A stretch of 38,564 bases of DNA from Lentisphaeria bacterium (GCA_900768505.1 CAAGED010000048.1:1-38564); one strand, 5' to 3'. Positions 24,809-33,525 are shown, counted from the first letter of the stretch. The notes: generated by a model not told the origin, from the sequence alone. Program-made: numbers and translations.

Positions 24809-25952
24809 CATTTCTGATTTTTCTAAATGTTCCAATTGCGGAGCTTGTTATAATATATGTCCGGTTCAAGCTATTAGTGTTGCGACAGATGATTTATTTT
24901 ATCAAGTAAAAGTTGATGCAGAAAAATGTATTGAATGCGGTTTGTGTAAAAAAGTTTGTCCGGTAAATACGCCGCAAAAAAAACAGAATTTATTTAATGC
25001 TTATGCCGCAGTAAATTGTGATGCTGAGGTGGTGAAAAAAAGCTCATCCGGGGGGGCTTTTTCGGCGGTTGCTGATTTGTGTCTTGCGCAGGGTGGTGTA
25101 GTTTATGGTGCGGCATATTCGGATGATTGTCGGATTGTTGAAATGAAATCCACCTCAGAAGTTGCATTGTCGGAGCTTAGACGCAGTAAATATGTAGAGA
25201 GTAAGGTTGGAAACTCTTTCCGGCAGGTTAAAGAAAATCTGGAGCAGCAGAAAATGGTGCTTTATTGTGGAGCTCCGTGTCAGATTGCCGGCCTTAAACG
25301 TTATCTGGGAAAAGAATATGATAATTTGATTACATGCGATTTCAGTTGCGGTGGAATGGCGTCACAGCATTTCTATAAAGAGTATATAGATTACATTGAG
25401 GGGAAATTACACTCTCCAGTTATAGATGTTAATTTCCGGAGTAAAAAATATGGTTGGCAGCGATTGTCAATATTTATCAAAGCAAAAAACAAAAAAAAGT
25501 ATTGTTGTTTGTCACAGTGTGACCCGTATTTTTGCTGTTTCATGAACAAACACATTTCAGTGCGGGAGTATTGTTATGATTGCGCTTTTACCAATAACCA
25601 TTATTCAGATTTGATTTTGGCTGATTATTGGAAATGCAATGAATCAAAAGTAATCAATAACGACAGTGGAATATCATTGATTTTGAGCAACTCTCCCAAA
25701 GGGGAGAATATTATGCGGCAGCTGGGAAAAGAGATGTCAATTACGGTGCTGGATCTTGAACGAGCCAGTTATAACCTTTATGAACGAAAAAGTAATCCGG
25801 AATTTATGGAAAAACGTAAATTATTTCTGGAAGAGTGCCGTAAGAATGGTTTTATCAATGTTACTGAAAAGCTGCAATATCCCAGTAAATTAAAGTTTTT
25901 AGTCAAATATTATTTAAAAAAAATATTGTTGTGCTTAGCGATAGGTAGATAA
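24795..25952 (+). CDS. Ferredoxin/F420-hydrogenase beta subunit-like protein (copy 2)
   Basis: A 385-aa paralogue of the protein at 14338, with the same architecture. The ferredoxin clusters are C12-x2-C15-x2-C18-x3-C22P and C45-x2-C48-x2-C51-x3-C55P. The FrhB-like motifs are SSGGAFSA, RRSKYVESKVG and YCGAPCQIAGL, with a late Cys pair in CYDCAFTNN. The ATG lies inside the upstream pyruvyl transferase gene with AAGGAG upstream, so the two are translationally coupled. Electron donor, acceptor and any flavin are unknown. The shared motifs argue for the same type of reaction as copy 1. Confidence 0.85.
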   Translation: MLKNNISDFSKCSNCGACYNICPVQAISVATDDLFYQVKVDAEKCIECGLCKKVCPVNTPQKKQNLFNAYAAVNCDAEVVKKSSSGGAFSAVADLCLAQGGVVYGAAYSDDCRIVEMKSTSEVALSELRRSKYVESKVGNSFRQVKENLEQQKMVLYCGAPCQIAGLKRYLGKEYDNLITCDFSCGGMASQHFYKEYIDYIEGKLHSPVIDVNFRSKKYGWQRLSIFIKAKNKKKYCCLSQCDPYFCCFMNKHISVREYCYDCAFTNNHYSDLILADYWKCNESKVINNDSGISLILSNSPKGENIMRQLGKEMSITVLDLERASYNLYERKSNPEFMEKRKLFLEECRKNGFINVTEKLQYPSKLKFLVKYYLKKILLCLAIGR

Positions 25953-27490
25953 TGAAACAGAGAAACATTGGAATTGTTTTATCATATACAAATACATTTT
26001 TGAGTATGTTTTCCGGTTTAGTAACCTCGGTATTTCTGCTCCGAGAGTTAGGAGATGTAAATTATGGGGTTTATCAGGCAATTGCCGCTTTTGTGACTTG
26101 TCTGGTGTTATTGGAGTTCGGTACCGGAACTGTGATGACTCGAAATCTGGTAACCTGCCTCGCCAAGGGGCGGGATGAAGAGCAACTCCATAAAAATATT
26201 TCGACAATTTGGGGAGTCGCATGTTTCCTTGCGGCAATTATTTTTATTGTATCGATTGGGTTTTATTTTTCGATTGACCATATCTATGCAAAATCTATGA
26301 CTGCGTTGCAAATTGCGGAGGCAAAAAAAATTTTTATTTTTATGAGTATTTTTCTAATAGCCTCTTTCGCTACGCAAACTATTGGTGGAATGCCACTGGC
26401 ATTTGAAAACTATTTGTTTGCGGCAAAATTGTCCATATTCAGAAATACTTTCAGAATAATTTTGGTCATTGCAGTGGTACTATGTGTAAAGAGAGCGGTT
26501 GCGGTGGCAATCGTTGACTGTTGCTTGTCCATTGGTATTTTTATATTTACTTATTTGTATTGTAGAAGGAAATTCAAGGTAAAAATCAATCTAAATGATT
26601 TTGATAAAAATGTTTTTAAGATTGCCTTACCGTTATGTTTTGCTCTTTTTCTGCAAATAGTAGTGACACAGGCTAATAGTACGGTTGGGAAATTTGTCAT
26701 CAGTGTAATGCTGACTCCGGATAAGGTTGCTTTGTATTCGATAGGTTTGTATATATTTGGAATGTATTCATCCATTGCCACAATTCCGGTGAGTATGTAT
26801 ATGCCGCAGATTGGGAAAGATGTTATTGCTGGAGTTGAAGGGCTTAACCTGACAAAAAGTTTGATTCAACCGTCACGGTTAATTGTGATTATAAGTGGTT
26901 CAGTGGTTTTTGGTTTTATTGCGGTGGGGCAACAATTTATTGAGATATTATATGGAAGCAAATTTATCCAGGCTTGGCCGATTGCCATGATATTAATGAT
27001 TCCAATGTTCATAAATATGTCAAATGCTGTAGTGATAAACGTGCTGGATATAAAAAACAAACGTCATATACGTTCAATTATCATGATGATCAGCACTGTT
27101 ATAAATGTGATTTTAACTGTAATTTGGATTAAAAAATATGGAGTTATTGGTGCTGCATGTTCGACGGGGCTTTCTACAATTATAATGCTTGTATTAACAA
27201 ATTTGTATTACTCAAAGGCAATAGGCATAAGGGTATTGTTTCTTTATTTTCAAGCTTATAAAGGAATTTTGATATATCAGATTTGTGGTGCACTTATTGG
27301 CTATGGCGTCGGATTTGTGATAAAAAATCAATACATTTCCTTTTTTGCCGGTGGATTTGCCTATATATTGGTTTCATTTGGCGGATTCATTTTTAAAGGT
27401 ATGAATCCAATTGAAAAGGATTTTTTGCGACATTTGATTTTACGAATAAGAGAATTACCTTTTGTGAAAAAAATATATTGCAGAGGCTGA
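25952..27490 (+). CDS. Wzx-type oligosaccharide flippase
   Basis: Polytopic inner-membrane protein of 512 aa with about fourteen hydrophobic segments, of the MOP/PST (RfbX) family. The N terminus NIGIVLSYTNTFLSMFSGLV, followed by LLRELGDVNYGVYQAI, is the usual start of such flippases. It would move the undecaprenyl-linked repeat unit to the periplasmic face for the EpsG-like polymerase. Its ATG overlaps the preceding stop codon (TAATG), so it is coupled to it. It is the last intact gene of the operon, and no chain-length or outer-membrane export gene follows in the window. Confidence 0.9.
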   Translation: MKQRNIGIVLSYTNTFLSMFSGLVTSVFLLRELGDVNYGVYQAIAAFVTCLVLLEFGTGTVMTRNLVTCLAKGRDEEQLHKNISTIWGVACFLAAIIFIVSIGFYFSIDHIYAKSMTALQIAEAKKIFIFMSIFLIASFATQTIGGMPLAFENYLFAAKLSIFRNTFRIILVIAVVLCVKRAVAVAIVDCCLSIGIFIFTYLYCRRKFKVKINLNDFDKNVFKIALPLCFALFLQIVVTQANSTVGKFVISVMLTPDKVALYSIGLYIFGMYSSIATIPVSMYMPQIGKDVIAGVEGLNLTKSLIQPSRLIVIISGSVVFGFIAVGQQFIEILYGSKFIQAWPIAMILMIPMFINMSNAVVINVLDIKNKRHIRSIIMMISTVINVILTVIWIKKYGVIGAACSTGLSTIIMLVLTNLYYSKAIGIRVLFLYFQAYKGILIYQICGALIGYGVGFVIKNQYISFFAGGFAYILVSFGGFIFKGMNPIEKDFLRHLILRIRELPFVKKIYCRG

Positions 27491-27688
27491 TGTTTTTTAT
27501 TTTATAATATAAACGAGTGGAATATAGTAATGTGTCTGTAATAGATTGGGCTTATTAGCAAATTGAGAAATTCTTTGGGCGATGTTGTTTGGCTTTTTTC
27601 CTTTGCGGCAATGGAACAATTCATTTAAGGATTGTTTTTTATGAACTGTGTGGGTGAAGACGGTAAATTTTTTACATTGGAGAAATAA
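27491..27688. other. Non-coding gap after the flippase gene
   Basis: A+T-rich. I see no intact gene and no clear intrinsic terminator. Short open stretches give no recognisable domain. It may be eroded coding sequence, since the next segment is a gene remnant. Confidence 0.5.
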
Positions 27689-27844
27689 ATGATTAAGCAA
27701 GTCATGGACAATAATATTTCTTATCGTATTGTTTCGTTGGGTTGTTTTTGCGGAGTGGCGCAGGAAATGGGAAGAATCGGTCTCCGGGACGGAAGTTATC
27801 CATTTGACTGGCTGATTTCATCTTGTGGTATATATCGGAAATGA
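27689..27844 (+). pseudogene. Truncated DUF1796-like (papain-like cysteine peptidase) N terminus
   Basis: A 51-codon reading frame with its own start and a GGAGAA Shine-Dalgarno. It contains VSLGCFCGVAQEMGRIGLRD then SYPFDWLIS, the characteristic N-terminal signature of DUF1796 proteins, which are common in glycan clusters. After this the frame reads three to five unrelated codons and stops, so the rest of a protein normally over 200 aa is missing. The downstream 70 bases contain a G-run and no continuation that I recognise. This is best read as a deletion remnant. Confidence 0.65.
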
Positions 27845-27917
27845 ATGTAAAAAAAGGGGGGGGCTGTGATTGTTCCCCAGAACATTAACATAAACTATTC
27901 AATGAAAAAACTGCGTT

Positions 27918-28742
27918 ATGAGAATAAAAAAGAAGCTTGAACATCTATTGCCCTGGAGCCGGGCAGGAAAACAATTTTCCCGTCGAGGGATATTAATTGG
28001 TTTGGCGCTCTGTTTTCTCTTGGCGCTGGGGGTGAGAATTTTTGCCTGGCAGATTGAACCGACGATCTCTCGGGATGGAATTTATTACATTAACAAAGCG
28101 GAAATTTTACAGCTGGACGACAACGACCCGAAAAAGATAGAATTAATTGCCAGCAACGACACGTTGCATTTTTATTGTGCATATATTGCCTGCGGGGCTT
28201 TTAATTTATCTCCAGAACAATTGGGGCTGGGAACTAATATTTTGCTTGGTGCTCTTTTGCCCGGAATTTTTTTTGGAATTATCTGGCTGCTCTTTAAAAA
28301 TTCCGAATTGGCTCTGGCGACAGCCATTCTAGCGGCGGTACATCCAAAATTAGTTGAATACAGCATTGTGATTCAACGGGAAATGCCTTATTTATTTTGT
28401 TGCGGGCTGTTTTTCCTTTTTTTGATACTTTTTTTTAAATCCGGCAAGTGGTATTGGAGCATATTGATCGGATTAACCTCCACTATGGGCTGTTTTTTCC
28501 GTTATGAAGGTATTGAACTTTGGGTGATTGCCCTGATTGTTTTCGCAGTATATTTTATTATAGACCGGACGCGGCGTTTGAAAAATTTGATTGGTTTTGC
28601 TGTTTTTACCGCTTTTTCTCTGTTGTGTCTGGTTGGCTGTCTGATGGTAATTCACCAATCACCCGAAAAGATAATGGACACGATGCTGAAAAAAACCGTC
28701 ACTTATACTCGAAAATCACTTTATAATCCGGGAACAGAATAA
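27918..28742 (+). CDS. GT39-like membrane glycosyltransferase, N-terminal part (split by in-frame TAA)
   Basis: A polytopic protein of 274 aa. It starts with a cytosolic basic segment, then a first helix and the periplasmic loop PTISRDGIYYINKAE, with an Asp early after helix 1 as in GT39/ArnT/PMT enzymes. Several more helices follow, including ILAAVHPKLVEYS and GCFFRYEGIELW. It stops at a TAA directly before an ATG in the same frame (825 bases, a multiple of three). The downstream frame continues with further helices, so this is probably one gene of about 665 codons interrupted by a nonsense codon. Donors in the family are polyprenyl-phosphate sugars. No clear Shine-Dalgarno precedes the first ATG. 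Confidence 0.7.
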   Translation: MRIKKKLEHLLPWSRAGKQFSRRGILIGLALCFLLALGVRIFAWQIEPTISRDGIYYINKAEILQLDDNDPKKIELIASNDTLHFYCAYIACGAFNLSPEQLGLGTNILLGALLPGIFFGIIWLLFKNSELALATAILAAVHPKLVEYSIVIQREMPYLFCCGLFFLFLILFFKSGKWYWSILIGLTSTMGCFFRYEGIELWVIALIVFAVYFIIDRTRRLKNLIGFAVFTAFSLLCLVGCLMVIHQSPEKIMDTMLKKTVTYTRKSLYNPGTE

Positions 28743-29915
28743 ATGGAACGACTGATTGATATTCTTTATGAACCGATTTTCGGAGTAGTACTTGCCTGTG
28801 TTTTCTGCATTTTGTTTTTGTTAAAAAAATCTCCGGAAAACAAATTAATGAAACTGATAGCTGCTTTACTGGCAATGATGATATTGTGGCGTTTTTTTGT
28901 CGCTCAAGTGTCAACTCGCTACTGGGCGGCGATTTTGTTTCCGGCATTAGCCGTGGCCGGATATGTTTGTTATCTGCCGTGGTGGGGAATACGTTTTTCA
29001 AGGTTCCTAATTATTATAGTTGTTGTTGCCTGTCTGGGAAAGGATTTTCATTTGAACTGGAACAACCGCTCGATCATAAATAGCGCTGAGGCGATAAAAG
29101 CAGATGCAAAAAAATATTCCTGCGCTTTTGTAACGGAATTTGAGAATTCCGGTCTGCTGAGCCGTATCGGCTATTATTCCGGCATCCGGACGGTAGATAA
29201 CATCAATAAGGTTGATTTGCTGCAGTGTTACGAATCTGCTGTAGGGGTTTACGATGTTTTTTACATTATCTGCGAAAATGAGCCGACGGAACATCTTAAT
29301 TTTTATGAACAAGTAAAACTAATCGGCGGGGAATTACTTTTTTCCCGGGATAAGGATATGCGGGGAAAAAAGAAAATTTATGTCTATAAAATCTTAATTC
29401 CTCCGGCGGAAAAAGTTGTCTTCCCGACACCGGAACTGGTAAAAAATGGTGATTTCGAGCAGATTGTGAAACGCACGAACAAGGATGGCAGCTCCTATTT
29501 GTTTCCGCAATCATGGGGCCGGGTTTCCGGCTTTGAGTTGGAGCAGGATAATCCGATTTCCGGCAAGTACTCGCTTCGGGTCAAAGGATTGAAAGATATG
29601 GTTTTGTATTCCTATGACATAAGAAAAATCGAGCAGAATGGTATTATGCGTTTTACAGTGAAATCCGGACGGGATGCAAATATAAGAGTTATTGTTCGTG
29701 GCTATAAGGAGTCTCGCAAGGTGGCGTTCCAAAAAACGTTATTGAATCTGGAGATTCCGGACGATGGCGCTTATCAGTTGCAAGTACCATTAAAATTTTC
29801 CGAATTGACCGGTGCAAATACTATTCAATACTTTTGGTATATTTCGGCACCAAACGGTTTAATAATGGATGACGTGGAATTTTATCCTGCCGTTGATAGC
29901 GACAATAGGCAATAA
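28743..29915 (+). CDS. GT39-like glycosyltransferase, C-terminal part with beta-rich tail
   Basis: A 390-aa frame continuing the preceding one after a single TAA. The first 110 residues hold three to four hydrophobic helices with VSTRYWAAILFPALAVAGY, like the C-terminal membrane half of GT39 enzymes. A periplasmic region follows, with SCAFVTEFENSGLLSRIGYY. The last 130 residues look like a carbohydrate-binding-type beta sandwich: LVKNGDFEQI and SGKYSLRVKGLK match the start of CBM-like domains. There is only a weak Shine-Dalgarno before the ATG, so separate translation is doubtful except by reinitiation. Confidence 0.65.
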   Translation: MERLIDILYEPIFGVVLACVFCILFLLKKSPENKLMKLIAALLAMMILWRFFVAQVSTRYWAAILFPALAVAGYVCYLPWWGIRFSRFLIIIVVVACLGKDFHLNWNNRSIINSAEAIKADAKKYSCAFVTEFENSGLLSRIGYYSGIRTVDNINKVDLLQCYESAVGVYDVFYIICENEPTEHLNFYEQVKLIGGELLFSRDKDMRGKKKIYVYKILIPPAEKVVFPTPELVKNGDFEQIVKRTNKDGSSYLFPQSWGRVSGFELEQDNPISGKYSLRVKGLKDMVLYSYDIRKIEQNGIMRFTVKSGRDANIRVIVRGYKESRKVAFQKTLLNLEIPDDGAYQLQVPLKFSELTGANTIQYFWYISAPNGLIMDDVEFYPAVDSDNRQ

Positions 29916-29925
29916 AAGATAGCGT

Positions 29926-29954
29926 TGGTGGTGTTTTAATTTCAAATACCACCA
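29926..29954. terminator. Possible transcription-end hairpin
   Basis: TGGTGGT (29926-29932) and ACCACCA (29948-29954) form a stem that can extend through further A-T and G-T pairs. It lies 11 bases after the GT39-like gene. No T-run follows, so it may only be a 3'-end-stabilising hairpin. Confidence 0.35.
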
Positions 29955-30128
29955 TGTAAAACAAGGAGCATGTATAATTGTTCTAAGCAGTGTCTCTGTT
30001 TTTACACATATTTACCGTTATAAGGATGAAGGATTTTTGCCGTTATAGATTGGTTACCGAGGGGGCTGCAAGCGTTCTTTTGACAAATCGCTATCACGCT
30101 CACAACGGGGGAGCATAAATCCCCTGAA

Positions 30129-30540
30129 CTCATGCTGCCGTTGATTCTTGATGATAGCCATATAAAACAGTCCACCGGCAACGCTCCATTTTTGCATTAT
30201 CCAGGCAGCGACTTTGCCCGTCCATGCTGGTTTTGACGCCATAATTCCGCAGTTCGCCAATAAGCTCGGAACTGGTGAATTAACCACCTTGTTCAGAATT
30301 AAGAATTTTCGGCCTCCCAAAGCGTTCCACCGCCATTATGAGGGTATCCACGCAATGACATGCATTCATTGTGTTCGCTGCATTATACGCCATCGCCTTG
30401 CGGCTGAACCAATCCACAATGCCAATCACAAACACCCGGTGCCCATTCCCCGCCGCATAGGTTATATCTGTAATTCAAAACTGATTGGGGAGTTCAATTT
30501 TAAACTTGCGCAGGGATATTATCTGCCAAATTTTTACAGA
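30129..30540 (-). pseudogene. Degenerate IS3-family transposase (integrase core) remnant
   Basis: Read on the minus strand, one frame gives KIELPNQ then, after a stop, ITDITYAAGNGHRVFVIG, IVDWFSRKAMAY, ERFGRPKILNSEQGG, a second stop, and SMDGQSRCLDNAKMER. These are consecutive blocks of IS3 OrfB. The two stops fall where Trp (TGG to TGA) and Gln (CAA to TAA) are expected. The second catalytic Asp of the usual DQGSQFT block is Glu here. No OrfA, terminal inverted repeats or target duplication were found, so only a core fragment remains, clearly inactive. Confidence 0.8.
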
Positions 30541-30560
30541 AAGTGCTGAAAAAATGTAAA

Positions 30561-31344
30561 TATCGTGGCATTTGTATGACTCAACATACGCAACTCTCTG
30601 GTATTGTGGCAGTTGTCTGCCTATAAACTGCAAGATGGGAAATGTATTTATACCCCGTTTATAGTATTTATTCTTATGTTTATTGATTTCGGGGCTTGAC
30701 AAACGGGCATGGCTGCCGTACTTTATTTCCTAAAGTTTAGTGACATATAAATTTAGGTCTATTTAATGTATTTGATTGATACCGTGGATTTTTAGCAATT
30801 GTTTTTTAATCCGGACGGAGGTAAATACCCAAATAAAAATTATATGTCAGAATCAGGGGAACAAAATGATAAAAACGCAAGAATGTTTACCGGTTTTTTG
30901 CGTAGAAAATAATTATACAAGTCAATTGCCGCCTCAGGGCGAGCCGTTTTTTTCAATACAATAAGAAAAATCAACAGTTTGCTGCTCCTTGAAAATAAAA
31001 ATCAATGTTTCAACATTGGGGGCTATTGATGCAATCGTCCACGCATAGTTTTTTTTATGACATTTGCCTGCTTCTTTTGGTATTCCTCCCGGTTGAATTT
31101 GCGGATATCCTGTTATTCAAAAAAAAGTTTGTGTTAATTTCTTCCGCTTTGATGGCTGTCGCCGGAGTGGCGTCACCGAAAATACCTCTCATAAAAATTT
31201 AGTCCCCAATGTTACGTATATTGAAAAAAAAAGGATTTTTGGGACGGATGATTTTTCCCGACGTTATGCGGAAGCCCCGTTACGATTGGCAAATTGCAGA
31301 ATATATTGACTGCTTTAAGCTCCGGTTCAGGTGGAGGAGTAAGA
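30561..31344. other. Non-coding, decayed gap
   Basis: No supported gene. Short frames at about 30776-30964 and 31005-31202 (plus) lack a recognisable domain or ribosome binding site. A TTGACA at 30696 with TACTTT 17 bp later is a weak promoter candidate pointing into this gap. Together with the IS3 remnant this looks like a site of old insertions and deletions. Confidence 0.5.
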
Positions 31345-31375
31345 TTGCAAATGTTCGATAATTAATTATTTGCAA
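31345..31375. promoter_or_regulatory. Inverted repeat upstream of the sensor kinase gene
   Basis: TTGCAAAT (31345-31352) and ATTTGCAA (31368-31375) are perfect 8-bp inverted arms separated by 15 A+T-rich bases, 58 bp before the kinase start. The half-sites resemble the TTTGCAAA motifs at 36551-36666. A protein-binding role is inferred. Confidence 0.4.
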
Positions 31376-31432
31376 CTGAAATTTATTATGGGGAATGGAA
31401 TGGATGAGGAATTTAATCTCAGGAGGTTGATA

Positions 31433-33223
31433 TTGTTTGAAACTAAACATTTAATGAAAAGCATTGCACTTATTACTTTGACTCTGGTGATGTCGGTGTC
31501 CGGTGCGGCGGAGTCCAGCAAGGAGAGTGTGCCCAGCGTTCTAATTATCGCCTCTTATCATCAGTCTGACGCGTGGACGCAAAAATTGCTCTCCTCCATT
31601 ACCGCTGAATTGAAGAAGTCCGGGAGTGCGATTGAGCTTGAAATTGACGACCTCAATTCGGTTTACGAGCCCGATACCCTGGAACAGGAACGTATCTGGC
31701 TTAAATATCTGAAGCAAATAAAAGCCAAACGCTATGCCGCAGTATTGCTGCTGGATAATCCGGCGGTAGAAGCTATGTTGAAGTATGAGGAGGAATTCCC
31801 ACCTGACGTACCGGTAATTTTTGCCGGATATGAGTATTGTCCAGATGATTTTAAAAAGGCACACCCGAATATTACCGGCGTTGTCCAGCGTTCCAATGCC
31901 GATGGCACGCTTCGGCTTGCAGCTCAGCTTTACCCTAAAACGGAAAAAATTGTGATTATTTCGGACGCTATGCCGGAAAGCGCGGAATTTGCAAGACGTC
32001 TGGAGGATAAGAAACTTTCTATCAACGGCATTTCACCGGAGTTCTGGCGTACTGACGGTCTCAAGCCAAAAGAATTTTTTCGAAAAATCTCCGAGCTGTC
32101 GCCGGATACGGTCATCATGCTGTCGCGCTGGCGCTGGCTTTATGGCAATGACTACCAGACACTGGAGGCATTTGCGGAGGATCTGAAAAACTACTGTCAC
32201 CGGGTATTTTTTGTGAATGGTTCCACCATGATTGGTCACAGAGCGTTGGCCGGATATGTTACCACTGCGGAAATTCACGGGCGTGAGGCGGCTCGTTTGG
32301 TGCGTCTGGTGTTGAAAAACGGCACGGCGGAAAATATTCCGCTGGTTAATGGTCAGACAATATTAATTGTGGATTACGCACTGGCTGAACAAGCGGAGCT
32401 GGATTTTTCCATTTTTCCTGCCGATACAGTATTTGTCAATAAGCCGGAGTATTTCTGGGACAAACATTTGCAGCTGCTGATTTGGGGTTCATTGCTGATT
32501 GCCGGACTTCTGTTTTTTGCGTTGTATAACAGACGGATTTACCGGAAAAACCGGGAAATATTCAATATTTTGCCGGGTCGGGTCGGAGTCATGGATCGCA
32601 ATGAGAAGATATTGTTTCTGAAGACCGAAGAGTCGGTTGGTTTTGAGTCGGAAAATATGCGTGAACTGAAAGATATTCCTGGAATCGACTATCAGAAAAT
32701 TTCCGATTTTATGCAATTGGTGTTCCGTACCGGCAAAAAGCAGTCGATGGAATACGAGTACCATGGCGTGACACGCAGCATTACCGCGTCACTCGCACCA
32801 CATCGGCTTTTTGGCTGCGTCTCGTTGATTTGGCTCTCCCGGGATATGTCCGAACTGCAGAAGATGCGCAAGACCGCCGCGGAGCAGGAGCACAAAGCGG
32901 ATATGGAACGGCAAATGCTTATCAACACCATTGATATTCCGGTCTGGATGTTTGATCTCTCCGGAAAAATTGTTCGCTGCAACCAGAATGTGCAGGATTT
33001 GGTGGGTATGAGCCTACCGGAAATTATGGCCCGGCCATGCCATGAGGTTTTTCGGTGCGGACATGAAAAAGATGGCGCTTGCCCGGTGCAGACTGTCATC
33101 AAACCCATCAGCCGATTCAGACTGAAATTTCTTTTGCCGGACGCGATTATATTATTGATGTGCGCCCGGTATTCGATTCGGAAGGCGAGCTTGTCTATAT
33201 TGCGGAGAGCGGGCGGGACGTGA
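31433..33223 (+). CDS. Hybrid sensor histidine kinase, N-terminal sensor part (frameshifted)
   Basis: Secreted-side sensor of a two-component hybrid kinase. The start is a TTG preceded by a perfect AGGAGG with six bases between; an earlier TTG at 31370 has no Shine-Dalgarno. A signal sequence (SIALITLTLVMSVSGAA) leads into a periplasmic region like ABC-type substrate-binding proteins (PSVLIIASYHQSDAWT, VPVIFAGYEYCP, NITGVVQR). A transmembrane helix follows near LLIWGSLLIAGLLFFALY, then PAS-like segments ending in CPVQTVIK. From about 33101 the frame becomes nonsense (PISRFRLK on) and stops at 33223. The correct continuation is in the next frame, and the kinase and receiver are at 33508-34969. 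Confidence 0.82.
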   Translation: MFETKHLMKSIALITLTLVMSVSGAAESSKESVPSVLIIASYHQSDAWTQKLLSSITAELKKSGSAIELEIDDLNSVYEPDTLEQERIWLKYLKQIKAKRYAAVLLLDNPAVEAMLKYEEEFPPDVPVIFAGYEYCPDDFKKAHPNITGVVQRSNADGTLRLAAQLYPKTEKIVIISDAMPESAEFARRLEDKKLSINGISPEFWRTDGLKPKEFFRKISELSPDTVIMLSRWRWLYGNDYQTLEAFAEDLKNYCHRVFFVNGSTMIGHRALAGYVTTAEIHGREAARLVRLVLKNGTAENIPLVNGQTILIVDYALAEQAELDFSIFPADTVFVNKPEYFWDKHLQLLIWGSLLIAGLLFFALYNRRIYRKNREIFNILPGRVGVMDRNEKILFLKTEESVGFESENMRELKDIPGIDYQKISDFMQLVFRTGKKQSMEYEYHGVTRSITASLAPHRLFGCVSLIWLSRDMSELQKMRKTAAEQEHKADMERQMLINTIDIPVWMFDLSGKIVRCNQNVQDLVGMSLPEIMARPCHEVFRCGHEKDGACPVQTVIKPISRFRLKFLLPDAIILLMCARYSIRKASLSILRRAGGT

Positions 33224-33525
33224 CCGAGCACAATGCAATTATTGCCAACAGCCGGGTTATCAACGACTGCTGGGAGACCATGACCTGGGAATCAAATATA
33301 GACGTGGCGATAAGAAAATGCCTGGCCTTGATCTGTAGGCATCTGAAAGCTTCCCGTGCTTACATTTTGCAGTTCGATACGGAACAAAAGACCACCAGCT
33401 GTTACAGCGAATATTTTTCGCCGGGAGGACATTGCACTATCGGTGATATTAAAGATTTGCCTTACAACTGTGAACAAAACTGGGAAAAAATATTTGAAGA
33501 GTTTTTTATCCATTCCGGATGTTAA
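33104..33525 (+). pseudogene. Middle part of the hybrid kinase (PAS end and GAF start) in a shifted frame
   Basis: In frame -1 relative to the two flanking parts, this stretch encodes HQPIQTEISFAGRDYIIDV, then VYIAESGRDVTE, the end of a PAS domain. After it comes the GAF-like KCLALICRHLKASRAYILQF. It joins the N-terminal part at an A-run (33101-33103, one A short) and the C-terminal part at a T-run (33502-33507, one T extra). The shifts cancel, so correcting both restores a single frame from 31433 to 34969. Confidence 0.8.

Noticed and set aside
14338..25952. Real F420-dependent hydrogenase activity for the two FrhB-like proteins
   Set aside because: No hydrogenase subunits or F420 genes are present; only domain similarity supports the name.
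27497..27700. 67-codon minus-strand frame after the flippase gene
   Set aside because: It is composed of A+T-rich sequence with no domain and opposes the start of the DUF1796 remnant.
30214..30549. 111-codon plus-strand frame
   Set aside because: It is the antisense of the IS3-family transposase remnant, whose conserved blocks are on the minus strand.
31005..31202. 65-codon plus-strand frame with a hydrophobic stretch
   Set aside because: There is no ribosome binding site, domain or operon context, and it lies in a decayed gap.
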